The notes under the pieces: model-generated | The model's database searches: none | What the model was told of the DNA's origin: nothing | Seen by the model: only the letters and a program-made list of their open reading frames with translations | Program-made: the position numbers and the translations under genes | DNA from: Spirochaetota bacterium | GTDB lineage: Bacteria > Spirochaetota > UBA4802 > UBA5550 | Assembly: GCA_016928865.1 (NCBI GenBank) | Contig: JAFGJX010000120.1 | Span: forward strand, 1-64,000 | Length of the DNA: 64,000 nt | Reading direction: 5' to 3' | Shown here: positions 33,640-45,114 of the stretch, one piece after another | Position numbering within the stretch: the stretch's first letter is position 1 | Layout of the letters: every line of letters starts with the position of its first letter

Positions 33640-34203
33640 ATGGGGATCAGCAGCACGATGACAGAAATTCTTGATTACATCCTGAACCGGGCAACGAAGT
33701 ACGAACTCGAGCTCGTTGGCGAGGCCCTGCGCAAGCGCATGGAGCGTGAATCGACCCTGGGTCTTGGGCAGGTCGATGTCCGCCAGATGGCGCGGAGCAT
33801 GGCGGAGGGGATCGAGAAGCAGATGGGAGTGGACGGCGACGGCATCCACGAGATGACAAAGCGCCTGGTTGCGGAGATGATCCGTAAAGAGAAGCCGGAG
33901 ATCGGCGAGGCCGAGGTGCGGAAGCTGGTGGACCATTTTGTCCCTGGCGGGAAACAGGCGGCCGCGCCTCCCTCGTCCATTCCCCGGGAGATGCTTCTCG
34001 CCATGATCACGCAGTTCGTCAAGTACGGGACCGGCGCAATGAGCGAACAGGAGAAGAGGGAGTTTCCGGACGGCTGGTATGAAAAATACTGGAGCGCGTT
34101 TCCCCCCGATATTCAGCGGCTCGTGAGGGACTATCTCAGCGGGAGTATCGGCAAGGACAGCTTCTGGAAGGGGATAGGCGAATCGTCCGCCATGAAGAAA
34201 TAG
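33640..34203 (+). CDS. hypothetical protein, helical, cytoplasmic
   Basis: This 187-residue protein is not recognised. It is predicted mostly helical, rich in Met, Arg and Glu, with no membrane segment or signal. A Pro/Ala linker at about 108-117 (KQAAAPPSSIPRE) separates two helical parts. The C-terminal part contains FPDGWYEKYWSAFPPDIQRLV. It sits between the transglutaminase-like gene (24 bases upstream) and pyrE, and may be translated with the former. Good codon use and spacing support a real gene. Confidence 0.65.
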   Translation: MGISSTMTEILDYILNRATKYELELVGEALRKRMERESTLGLGQVDVRQMARSMAEGIEKQMGVDGDGIHEMTKRLVAEMIRKEKPEIGEAEVRKLVDHFVPGGKQAAAPPSSIPREMLLAMITQFVKYGTGAMSEQEKREFPDGWYEKYWSAFPPDIQRLVRDYLSGSIGKDSFWKGIGESSAMKK

Positions 34204-34260
34204 TTCTTGCGCTGAAAGACTGCGTATGGATTCCCTGTAAAAAATTCACGTTCTTTCACG

Positions 34261-34282
34261 CCCCCTCCGGGGGACGGGGGGG
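34261..34282. repeat. G/C-rich palindromic intergenic repeat, copy 2
   Basis: CCCCC (34261-34265) pairs with GGGGG (34269-34273) and further G runs continue to 34282. It lies between the hypothetical gene and pyrE, 19 bases before ATG 34301, overlapping the region where the ribosome binds. It could be a repeat copy or an attenuating hairpin for pyrE. Confidence 0.5.
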
Positions 34283-34300
34283 ATTGATCGAGGTAATGCC

Positions 34301-34888
34301 ATGAGTTCCAGTCGGGACAGGCTGTTTGACATACTGTACAAAAAGTCGTTTATCTACCGGGAGGATCCGCCCTTCACGCTGGTATCGGGACGGCAGAGCT
34401 TTTACTACTTTGACTGCAAGGGCGCGACCCTTGATGCCGAGGGTGTTGCTCTCACCGGCGAGGTCATGCTTGACGCCCTGGCGCCGTTCATCGGTCCTGA
34501 TGGAATTGGCGGTATCGGCGGCCTGACCCTCGGGGCTGATCCGATCTCGATCTCCACCGCGATCGCGGCGTACCGGAGGGGAATAGCCCTGTGTCCCCTG
34601 ATCGTCAGAAAGGAGCCGAAGAAGCACGGAACGCAGAAATGGATAGAGGGAGACGCGGGCAGGCTAAAGAAGGTCGTGGTCATTGACGATGTCATTACCA
34701 CCGGCGGGTCCACCATTACGGCCATTGAGCGCCTGAGGGAATCCGGACTCGAGGTGGTCAGGGCCGCGGTGGTGATCGACCGGGAGGAAGGAGGCCGCGA
34801 AAATATTGAGAAGACGGGGATCAAGGTGGTTTCGCTGTTCAGGAGATCTGACTTTGACGCGAGGCGGCTTACCGCATCTCCTCAATGA
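34301..34888 (+). CDS. pyrE: orotate phosphoribosyltransferase
   Basis: This 195-residue enzyme converts orotate and PRPP to OMP in de novo pyrimidine synthesis. The PRPP-binding motif is VVVIDDVITTGGST. The N-terminal SGRQSFYYFDCKG and the middle GGLTLGADPISISTA with KEPKKHGT are typical. GAGGT precedes ATG 34301 by about 7 bases. No other pyr gene is adjacent. The tail overlaps the convergent lipoprotein gene by 20 bases. The G-rich hairpin just upstream might regulate it. Confidence 0.95.
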   Translation: MSSSRDRLFDILYKKSFIYREDPPFTLVSGRQSFYYFDCKGATLDAEGVALTGEVMLDALAPFIGPDGIGGIGGLTLGADPISISTAIAAYRRGIALCPLIVRKEPKKHGTQKWIEGDAGRLKKVVVIDDVITTGGSTITAIERLRESGLEVVRAAVVIDREEGGRENIEKTGIKVVSLFRRSDFDARRLTASPQ

Positions 34889-35426
34889 AGGTAATCCCGC
34901 AGTCGGCCTCGATGGTAATGGTGAAATCAACCGGATCGGGCGAGAAGGTTGTAAACCTGATCCGGTAGATGGATGCGGCATCCAGTTTTTTGAAAAAGTC
35001 CGATGTGTTTGATATAAGTGTCAGTTCTTTCACACGGTTCCAGTCAGCATCAAAGTTTCTTCCAATTTCCGCATACAGGTCCTTGCGCGTCATGGAGGCG
35101 AACCGGGACATGTCGATGCGCTTTTCCACGATGAAGTATGTCTTTTTAGTTTTTTTCGCGCCCGTGATGTCGGCTACGTATTCGGCCGAAATCCCGATGG
35201 TCATGGCCTCGATCTCCTTTTCGAGCCTGAAGTGCTGGGCAAGGGCGGGGTACCGGTCAATAGGGTCGCCGGCGTGCCTTATCTCGTCCGAAGAGAAAGA
35301 TTTTTTCGCGCTGATCTTGTAATCTCTCCTGTCGCCGGCAGTCACGCACCCGGTCGCGACAGTGGCGGCCAGCAGGCTGCAGAGTATTCGCGAGGTCGAT
35401 ATCAGTATATATGGTTTGCCGGGCAT
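34869..35426 (-). CDS. predicted lipoprotein, unknown
   Basis: The 185-residue protein has a signal peptide ending in a lipobox, ATVATGC, with the lipidated Cys at residue 27. The mature part is mixed alpha/beta with no recognised domain. Motifs such as YFIVEKRIDMSRFASMTRKDL and IRFTTFSPDPVDFTITIEADCG may be a beta-rich fold. It converges on pyrE and overlaps its tail by 20 bases. Likely anchored in the inner or outer membrane; no partner is adjacent. Confidence 0.75.
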   Translation of the reverse strand: MPGKPYILISTSRILCSLLAATVATGCVTAGDRRDYKISAKKSFSSDEIRHAGDPIDRYPALAQHFRLEKEIEAMTIGISAEYVADITGAKKTKKTYFIVEKRIDMSRFASMTRKDLYAEIGRNFDADWNRVKELTLISNTSDFFKKLDAASIYRIRFTTFSPDPVDFTITIEADCGITFIEEMR

Positions 35427-35789
35427 GCCTCTTGTATGTGACGGATACTGGCCCGGTCAAGGAGTTTTTTCAAGGATACGAAAGGTATTTTTTTTGTTTG
35501 ACGTGAAAATATTCTTGCATTATGTCGTCAAGATAACCTTTAAGTATAGGCGCGGTTTTCCTGGTGCGCCAAGGGCGTTTGCTCCGTGGTGTCCGCGACT
35601 GCCTGAAAAGCAATCTTCAGCGCCCCTTGCCCATTGGAAAAGGGAGGGAACTCCTTATCCTCCCCCGTGGACGGGGGAGGTGGCCGTAGGCCGGAGGGGG
35701 CGTTCTGACCCGGCATATTCGGTCAGGTTGTATGAGCAGATGCGCCTTCATGTTATAACTGTGATATTTCATAATCTGGTATAGTACTT
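35427..35789. other. intergenic region with G-rich repeat, no gene
   Basis: This stretch of 363 bases separates the lipoprotein (minus) from smc (plus). It holds an AT-rich part near 35480-35545 with TTGACG (35498-35503), and the G-rich repeat at 35659-35705. No coding frame is convincing. No clear Shine-Dalgarno precedes smc; TATAGT lies at 35780-35785, only 4 bases before the ATG, so a very short leader is possible. Confidence 0.6.
35659..35705. repeat. G/C-rich palindromic intergenic repeat, copy 3
   Basis: CCTCCCCCGT (35659-35668) and ACGGGGGAGG (35671-35680) form a perfect 10-bp stem with a 2-base loop. GGCCGTAGGCC follows, then GGAGGGGGCG. The layout matches the copy at 3139-3173. Confidence 0.65.
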
Positions 35790-38537
35790 ATGTTCCTTAA
35801 ATCCATGGATTTATACGGGTTCAAGTCGTTTGCGGACAGGACCCAGATCAATTTTGAGCCCGGCATCACGGTGATCATCGGCCCGAACGGATGCGGGAAG
35901 TCAAACGTGGTGGACGCGATCAAGTGGGTCCTGGGCGAGAAGCAGGCAAGGAACATCCGTGGCGAAAAAATGGAGGATATCATATTCGCGGGGACCGAGC
36001 AGCGAAAACAGCTCTCTCTCTCCGAGGTGTTTATCACCATCGACAATACCGGCCGGGTCCTTGATTTTGATTCGGATTCTGTTACTGTCGGCCGGCGCAT
36101 ATTCCGCGACGGCGAATCGGAGTATCTCATAAACAAGTCGCCGGTGCGCCTGAAGGACGTCGAGAAGCTCTTCATGGACACCGGCATCGGCAAGTCGTCC
36201 TACTCCGTCATGGAGCAGGGGAAGATGGACCTGATCCTCTCCACGAAGCCGGAAGACCGGCGGTACATCTTCGAGGAGGCCGCCGGCATATCGAAATACA
36301 AGTTTCAGAAGAAAGAATCCCTGAAGAAGCTCACGGAGACAAGCGACAACCTTGAAAGGATCAACGACATCATCAAGGAGATAGAGCGGGAGAAGGATTT
36401 TAAATCGAAGCAGGCCGAGACTACCAAGGTTTACCTCTCGCTTAAAGGCGAGCTGGCCGACCTCGACATCAAGATTAACTGCCTGCGCTACCAGGAGCTG
36501 TCGCGCAGGCAGGCGAAGATCCAGGACGATATCGAGCGGCACAACATGGAGCGAGAATCGATATCCGCGAGGGTCTCGACAACGTCAGCCGACAATGAGA
36601 AGGACGAGAAGCGGAAAAATGATATTCAGCACCAGCTCTTCGAGCTGGAGAAGCGCCTGCACGCCTACCGCATCCGCGTCGAGGACATTGACGTCAAGAC
36701 CGAGAAGAACCGGACCCTCATAGAAGAAGAGAAGACGCTCAAGAAGGGCGTTGAAGACAAGGTCGTGGAGCGGAAGAGGAACCTCGACCGTCTCCTGGAA
36801 GAAAAGAAGAAGGCCGAGCAGTCCGGGATAGAGATCGGGCGCAGGATCGAGGATGACCGGCAGAAGCTCGAGGCCTTTTTCGCGACCCGCAAGAGGAAGA
36901 TCGATTCCATCCACGCCTCGCGCGACTCCATCGAGGAAAAGAAGCGGCAGATCAAGGACTCGGACGGGTCCATCAAGGAGCTCAGGGCCCGGCTCGAGGA
37001 CGTTATCCGGAAGCTGGTCGACGCCATCGAGAAGCGGAAGGCTGAACTGGAGGGGTCGGAGCAGGAGCGTGTCGAGGTGCGCAGGCTCATCGATGAACGG
37101 ATCGCCGCCATAGAGGAATCGCTCCGCAGGACCGCCATGGAAATCAGGGGCGGCATGGCGGAGAGCGCCCTGGCACTCCTCGCCGCGATCGACATGGCAT
37201 CGCTGAAACGCGACATCCAGAAATTCGAGAGCTACGAGGACGGTTTCCGTTCGATCCTCTTCGACAAGACCGGCATCCACGCCGAGAAGGAGGGGCTGGA
37301 CCGCAGGATCAGGGAGCTGATCGAGGGGATTGATCGCCTGCGGAGCGAGATTGCTTCGCTTGAGGCGTATATCCAGCATGAGCAGTCCGAGCTTGAAGAC
37401 GTCAACCAGATGATCACGCGGATCGAGAAGGACCTGTCACGGAACGAAACAGAGCGCGATTGGAACGAGAAGCACCTGCAGTCGCTGGGGGCGCAGATCG
37501 TCGATTTCCGGAAGCAGATCGAGCATTACGGCGAGGAGATTGTCCGGGCGGACAGAAAGATCGAGGAGCTCACCGCCGAAATACGGGAATGGGACCAGCG
37601 CCTCGTCGAGTTTAATGAGCGGAGCGAATCCCTCCTGAAAGAGATTGCCTCGCTTACCGAGAAGCGGGTCGGAATCGAGAATACAATCCACGAGCGCAAG
37701 AACGTGGCCCGCAAGGACGAGGAAGAGCTCCAGCGCGTTGTTGATAAGATAACCAATCTCGACAAGTCGCAGGTGGAGCTGATCTTCAAGAAGAACAGCA
37801 TCGAGGAGCACCTCTGGATCGAATACGAGAAGAAGATCGATGACATCAAGGATCTGAACGTCAGGGACGCGCAGATCGATTCGCTGGTGGCGCGGAGCCA
37901 GGATCTGAAAAAGCAGATCCAGGACCTCGGCCCCATTAACAACCTCGCAATTGAGGAATACCGCAATCTCAAGAAGCGTTTTGAATACTACATCAAGCAG
38001 AAAAAGGACATTGAAAAGGCCCGGGAGGACATTTTTACCGTTATAGAGGATATCAACCGGACTTCGATCGAGATGTTCATGGAAACCTTCAAGAGCATTC
38101 AGAAGAATTTTTCGGACATATTCCGGCAGCTTTTCGAGGGGGGGGAGGCGACCATCCAGCTTGACGATATGGACAATGTCCTCGAATGCGGCATCGAGAT
38201 ACTGATACGCCCCCCGGGAAAGAAGCTCAAAAGCATCAATCTGCTTTCCGGCGGAGAGCGGGCGCTGACCGCCATTGCGCTTCTGTTCGCGACCTACATG
38301 GTAAAGCCATCGCCCTTCTGTTTCCTGGACGAGATTGACGCGCCACTGGACGAGCAGAATGTGGGACGCTTCGTGAGACTGTTAAAGGAGTTTGCCCGCG
38401 GCTCGCAGTTTGTCATTGTCACGCATAACAAAAAGACGATGAGCATTGGCGAGACCCTTTATGGCGTCACCATGGAGGAGCCGGGTATTTCCAAGCTGAT
38501 TTCAGTAAAAATGGACAGGATTGAAGGCGCCAATTGA
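35790..38537 (+). CDS. smc: chromosome segregation protein SMC, short and hinge-poor
   Basis: The 915-residue ATPase holds the SMC head halves. The N-terminal Walker A is GPNGCGKSNVVDAIKWVLGE, followed by the Q-loop region MEQGKMD. The C-terminal signature is LLSGGERALTAIALLF and Walker B is FCFLDEIDAPLDEQN. Two long coiled coils lie between. Canonical bacterial SMC is about 1150-1190 residues with a ~150-residue hinge. Here only about 45 non-coil residues (about 450-495) lie at the turn, with no glycine-rich hinge motif. Short SMCs are known from spirochaetes. No scpA or scpB is in the window. Start ATG 35790 fits the family N-terminus. Confidence 0.93.
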   Translation: MFLKSMDLYGFKSFADRTQINFEPGITVIIGPNGCGKSNVVDAIKWVLGEKQARNIRGEKMEDIIFAGTEQRKQLSLSEVFITIDNTGRVLDFDSDSVTVGRRIFRDGESEYLINKSPVRLKDVEKLFMDTGIGKSSYSVMEQGKMDLILSTKPEDRRYIFEEAAGISKYKFQKKESLKKLTETSDNLERINDIIKEIEREKDFKSKQAETTKVYLSLKGELADLDIKINCLRYQELSRRQAKIQDDIERHNMERESISARVSTTSADNEKDEKRKNDIQHQLFELEKRLHAYRIRVEDIDVKTEKNRTLIEEEKTLKKGVEDKVVERKRNLDRLLEEKKKAEQSGIEIGRRIEDDRQKLEAFFATRKRKIDSIHASRDSIEEKKRQIKDSDGSIKELRARLEDVIRKLVDAIEKRKAELEGSEQERVEVRRLIDERIAAIEESLRRTAMEIRGGMAESALALLAAIDMASLKRDIQKFESYEDGFRSILFDKTGIHAEKEGLDRRIRELIEGIDRLRSEIASLEAYIQHEQSELEDVNQMITRIEKDLSRNETERDWNEKHLQSLGAQIVDFRKQIEHYGEEIVRADRKIEELTAEIREWDQRLVEFNERSESLLKEIASLTEKRVGIENTIHERKNVARKDEEELQRVVDKITNLDKSQVELIFKKNSIEEHLWIEYEKKIDDIKDLNVRDAQIDSLVARSQDLKKQIQDLGPINNLAIEEYRNLKKRFEYYIKQKKDIEKAREDIFTVIEDINRTSIEMFMETFKSIQKNFSDIFRQLFEGGEATIQLDDMDNVLECGIEILIRPPGKKLKSINLLSGGERALTAIALLFATYMVKPSPFCFLDEIDAPLDEQNVGRFVRLLKEFARGSQFVIVTHNKKTMSIGETLYGVTMEEPGISKLISVKMDRIEGAN

Positions 38538-38668
38538 AAATAACTTGACATTTCATATATATTAATTTATATTCTTTTAAAGAGGATTCTGTGTACCTCT
38601 GTGGTCGCAGGACTCTAATGACCGCCCGGTCTAGATTCTTTCTATCGAAGCACAAAGGAAGGTGTAAA

Positions 38669-39235
38669 ATGAAAGTATCAATTGATGGAATACTTGGTAC
38701 TGCCAAAAAGATCAACAGCCAGAGGGAACTGGAAGAAAACAATTCCAACAGGAAGAAAAGCGAGATAAAGACCGATTCGATCTCTATCGGCAGCAGGATC
38801 AACACGCGCCTTGATGCCATGGAGGCTGAATTCAAAGATGTTCAGTCGTCTCTTACGAGGAACCAGATCATCAGGGACGGAATTGAGCAGTTGCGCGCCG
38901 ATTACCAGAAGGGCGGACAGGAAAGCCGCGCCATTATCAACAATGTCACGTTTGACGGCAAAAAGGTCCTTACAGACTTTGATGCCGAGGCCATTACGAG
39001 CGAACTGATGGAGGCCCGGCTGGAAAATACCGCGCGCCGCATCAATGATGACGTGACCAGGCTCAAGCGGCTCCAGGTTGAGCTTGACAATATCATGGCA
39101 TCAAACCTGGTGGGGCAGGACCGGCTCCAGAATATTATGACCAATATAGATTCAATCTTTTCCCGCTCCGGGATGACGAACATCGAGAGTATTTCGTCGC
39201 TCAGGCCGGATACGGTCATGAGACTTATAAAATAG
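38669..39235 (+). CDS. hypothetical coiled-coil protein
   Basis: The 188-residue protein starts at ATG 38669 with GGAAGGTG before it, not at the in-frame ATG 38591. It is predicted almost wholly helical: SRINTRLDAMEAEFKDVQ and LENTARRINDDVTRLKRLQ show heptad-like spacing. There is no signal peptide or membrane helix. It lies 131 bases after smc. No family is recognised. A structural or adaptor role is only a guess. Confidence 0.7.
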   Translation: MKVSIDGILGTAKKINSQRELEENNSNRKKSEIKTDSISIGSRINTRLDAMEAEFKDVQSSLTRNQIIRDGIEQLRADYQKGGQESRAIINNVTFDGKKVLTDFDAEAITSELMEARLENTARRINDDVTRLKRLQVELDNIMASNLVGQDRLQNIMTNIDSIFSRSGMTNIESISSLRPDTVMRLIK

Positions 39236-39572
39236 CGTATCTGCCGGTTCACTTCCCGGCCTTTGCCCCCGCGTCCTATTCGCATACTAACATCGCCGGC
39301 GCCGGTCCGGGTGCCCGAAACTTCCATTCAGGCCCGTACTTACAGCCACGGATCAATATGCGCTTTCCCGACCGTCAAGGTGTGGGATGAATTTTTCAGG
39401 GAAAAAATAATTTTTTTTTGACAAAAAAAAGGCGTAATATTTTCTGATTCTGATATTTACTCTGCGCGAAAAAGTTGTTACTTTAGAACCAAGTGTTGTT
39501 TCTGTACGGGGTATCGATGCCTGAAAGATAGCCGCAGGACCGACCGCTATATTTTACAACCAGGGTGGGGAC
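39236..39572. other. intergenic region, no gene seen
   Basis: These 337 bases hold AT-rich DNA around 39400-39480 with TTGACA at 39418-39423 after a run of T. Only a weak -10 is seen downstream. The segment likely holds the promoter for the zinc-ribbon-uvrA operon. No coding frame, RNA fold or repeat stands out apart from a small GC palindrome near 39296. Confidence 0.5.
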
Positions 39573-39934
39573 ATGGCCAGGGATTACCACGAAAAAGACT
39601 ATGACGATGAAGTATATGAAGACGGCTATTACGAAGAGCATTATGAGGAAGAAGAGCTGGAGGATGAAGCCGAACTCCTAGAAGAAGAAGATGACGGGAG
39701 CATTGAAGAGGTCGATCGGGTCGATGATGAAGAGGTAGAGGCGGTGGTCGCGGAGGAGGGCGATGAGGAGGTCGCCTGGGACGAAGATGACCGGAAGAAG
39801 GTTACCGTCAGCTACGCCTGCGAAGAGTGCGACTATCGCTGGGATGACATTATCATAAAGAAGAAAGGGGTTATAGAGGATGAAGAGCCCGATGCCATCT
39901 GCCCCATGTGCGGTTCCATGAATGTAACCCTGAT

Positions 39935-39938
<4 letters not shown>
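39573..39938 (+). CDS. acidic protein with C-terminal zinc ribbon
   Basis: In 121 residues the first ~78 are mostly Asp, Glu and Tyr. The end is a zinc-ribbon: CEECDYRW with CPMCGS about 35 residues later, two CxxC pairs separated by a charged loop ([15 protein letters not shown]). Such small ribbon proteins often bind RNA polymerase, ribosomes or DNA. Its stop overlaps the uvrA start in ATGA (39935-39938), so translation is coupled. The repair link is inferred from that overlap only. Confidence 0.75.
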
Positions 39939-42775
<2,837 letters not shown>

Positions 42776-42945
42776 GAGCTGCCAAAAAAAAGTTGCAAAT
42801 AATTCCATTCTCCCTATCATGGTTTTAATACACTATCCATCGTTTTTTCGTGCGGCAGCGCATACGGTCGTGGCTAACGATCAGTGATTGCGAACCGGCG
42901 ATATTTTCTATTCTAAAGTTTGCAAAGATATTGAGGGTTACGCTT

Positions 42946-43599
42946 ATGATGTGCAAGAATGCTGGTCTGCGTGTATTGTTCTGTGTCGTTCTTTCAATGC
43001 TGTTTCTTGCCGGATGCGGATCCATCACCCGGCATGCGACGAGGGGAGATGTTGACGGCATCAGCAAGTATATCCGTGAAGGGGGCGACATCAATCTGTA
43101 TGACAGGTGGGGTTGGACTCCGATCATGTGGTCTGTCTATTACGGCTATTATGACGCCGTAAAGTTAATGCTTGAAAACGGCGCCAACCCGAACGCGCGC
43201 ACGCAGAAGGATTATGGATCGATCATGAAGGACAGCACACCACTTATCATCGCTGCCTATTACGGCCAGGGCGGGATCGCCAACCTGCTTCTCAAGCGCG
43301 GGGCCAACCCGAAAAATATCAACAGGCGCGGCGAGTCAGCCTACTCGCTCGCTGAAAAATACAATTTCACCGAGATACTCGACCTGCTTGAGGGAAAGGC
43401 CACCCGGCATTATTCATGGGATAAGCGAGAGCAGGAGGATCGCGACAGGGAGGAGGGAAACCAGACCATCCTGATGAATGACGGGAGCAAGATCGTGGGC
43501 AAGATCGTTTCCCAGACCCGTACGCATGTTACGGTCAAAACGAAATACAGCACCATGACGATCGAAAAAGACCGGATCAGCGAGATGAAATTCAAGTAG
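42946..43599 (+). CDS. ankyrin-repeat lipoprotein with C-terminal beta module
   Basis: The frame opens at 42850 but the signal peptide begins at ATG 42946, with GAGGG before it. The lipobox is FLAGC. Two to three ankyrin repeats follow: GDINLYDRWGWTPIMWSVYYG, MLENGANPNAR, TPLIIAAYYGQGG and LLLKRGANPKN. The last ~45 residues (LMNDGSKIVGKIVSQTRTHV then TIEKDRISEMK) form a small beta module resembling the C-terminus of the FecR lipoprotein at 44206. The protein is probably envelope-bound and mediates protein contacts. Confidence 0.85.
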   Translation: MMCKNAGLRVLFCVVLSMLFLAGCGSITRHATRGDVDGISKYIREGGDINLYDRWGWTPIMWSVYYGYYDAVKLMLENGANPNARTQKDYGSIMKDSTPLIIAAYYGQGGIANLLLKRGANPKNINRRGESAYSLAEKYNFTEILDLLEGKATRHYSWDKREQEDRDREEGNQTILMNDGSKIVGKIVSQTRTHVTVKTKYSTMTIEKDRISEMKFK

Positions 43600-43616
43600 G
43601 AAACGGGGAGGGTGTA

Positions 43617-44168
43617 ATGAAGATGTACAAGCATGCCGGAATTATTGCTATATTCGTCGCCTGTTTTATCCTTGCCGGGTGTGGCACGATGCTGGTACAG
43701 GGGCCGATACGCTCACAAAATCAAATATGGATGTTTACCTTCGAGAAATTGAAACTGGAAACGAATGAATATTCTACCGGGAAGGATAATCCCTATTATA
43801 ACGGGGATGCATATAATGTTGAATTCAGATATGATAAAAATGGAACCTTGACGATTTACACCCCCAAAGATCCGTCTGATTGCCTGCTATGGATGAAAAT
43901 CACGGTTAAAAATATTGCTAAAGAAGAAAAGGAATTTGATTTTTCCAGAATACGGTTGATATCTGATAACCGAATAGGTAAGCCTGATTTTATCTATTCG
44001 GAGGCCCCCATCTATAAAGAAGGATTTTTTCACAAAATCAAGCCCGGGGAGGATTTTACCCGGTGGCTTGTATACCTCTTTCCTGTTAACACGACTCCGT
44101 ACCGGCTGGCATATGATTATATTATCAATAACAGGCTGGTTGATAAACTTGCGTTTGATATAAAATAG
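43617..44168 (+). CDS. predicted lipoprotein, DUF4352-like beta fold
   Basis: The 183-residue protein has a signal peptide and lipobox ILAGC. A strong GGGAGGGTG precedes ATG 43617. The mature part is beta-rich with LLWMKITVKNIAKEEKEFDFSR and a later PGEDFTRWLVYLFPVN, a pattern seen in DUF4352-type immunoglobulin-like domains. The gene is more AT-rich than its neighbours. It lies 17 bases after the ankyrin lipoprotein and is likely co-transcribed with it. Confidence 0.75.
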   Translation: MKMYKHAGIIAIFVACFILAGCGTMLVQGPIRSQNQIWMFTFEKLKLETNEYSTGKDNPYYNGDAYNVEFRYDKNGTLTIYTPKDPSDCLLWMKITVKNIAKEEKEFDFSRIRLISDNRIGKPDFIYSEAPIYKEGFFHKIKPGEDFTRWLVYLFPVNTTPYRLAYDYIINNRLVDKLAFDIK

Positions 44169-44205
44169 AACTTAAAAATGATTGAGGGGCTTCGCCCACA
44201 ATCTA

Positions 44206-45114
44206 TTACCGCATCCGTATCGTCTTTATGCTCCCCGTCGGCACCTGGATGACTCCGTGGACCGTGTGGATGCGCGCCACCGAGGCATTCTGATAGATGA
44301 CGGCGCCTACCAGTATGGTGCCGTCATCGAGGCTAACTTCCTCGAGCTTCCGGTAGTACTGCCTGATCGCCTTTTCTGTTTTAAGCTCGGGCGCCGGTTT
44401 TTCGGCAATCCGGCTAAACGCTTCGGCCTGTCCATCCTCGACAAAGGAACCCTCGTGAGCGGATATTTTTTGCAGCGTCGATTCCTCCCGCGTAAGCTCG
44501 TCGAGGGTATTCCTGGGAATTGCCGTTGCATCGGTTGCGGGTATGATGTCCGATACCTCTATCATTTCACCCTTCCTGACCAGGCAGGAGAGCTGGGGCC
44601 TGTTGAGCGCGGCCACGTGCACCGTTCCGCTCAGCACCTTGACGCCGGTACGGGGCCCTGCGTCCGATCTCCCCGCATCATCGACCGATACCATGAAGGT
44701 GGTGCCCCGGACCGACGCGACCGCGGTCGGGGTCTTTACCCTGAGAGAGCCGGGCTTTGCGAGTTTTGATATGACGAGCAGGGCCCCTCCTTTTTTGGCG
44801 ATGAACTCTGTTTCATCATCGCCGGCCGTCCCTGCAGGACCCATCACGGAAATAATAAATTCTGATTTTTCATAGACCCGTACAGCGGAATCCATAGGAA
44901 AAGAAAGGGTCACCATTGATTTGTCGCCGGTCAGTATTCTGTCGCCAACATGCAGGGCCGCATCGACCGGTAAATTGTTGCCCGGGATGTTCAGGCTTAC
45001 CGTCCCGACTTTATTCACAACGGTAACCGGTATTTCTGCCTTTTTTTCCTTTACGCACCCGAATGCTATAACAACAGGAATAATTGCGGCGACTATCGCA
45101 TGTTGATGGCGCAT
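44206..45114 (-). CDS. FecR-domain lipoprotein
   Basis: In 302 residues there is a signal peptide with a Cys at residue 20 (VVIAFGC). The FecR domain (about 35-180) shows TVSLNIPGNNLPVDAALHVGDRI-like start, then TPTAVASVRGTTFMVSV and GVKVLSGTVHV, the usual FecR core. A helical part follows with TREESTLQKI and KAIRQYYRKLEEV. The end has SLDDGTILVGAVIYQNASVA, the beta module shared with the ankyrin lipoprotein. FecR lipoproteins of this sort are common in leptospires and other spirochaetes; they are not classic iron-signal transducers. It converges on the lipoprotein at 43617 and diverges from 45497. Confidence 0.85.
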   Translation of the reverse strand: MRHQHAIVAAIIPVVIAFGCVKEKKAEIPVTVVNKVGTVSLNIPGNNLPVDAALHVGDRILTGDKSMVTLSFPMDSAVRVYEKSEFIISVMGPAGTAGDDETEFIAKKGGALLVISKLAKPGSLRVKTPTAVASVRGTTFMVSVDDAGRSDAGPRTGVKVLSGTVHVAALNRPQLSCLVRKGEMIEVSDIIPATDATAIPRNTLDELTREESTLQKISAHEGSFVEDGQAEAFSRIAEKPAPELKTEKAIRQYYRKLEEVSLDDGTILVGAVIYQNASVARIHTVHGVIQVPTGSIKTIRMR

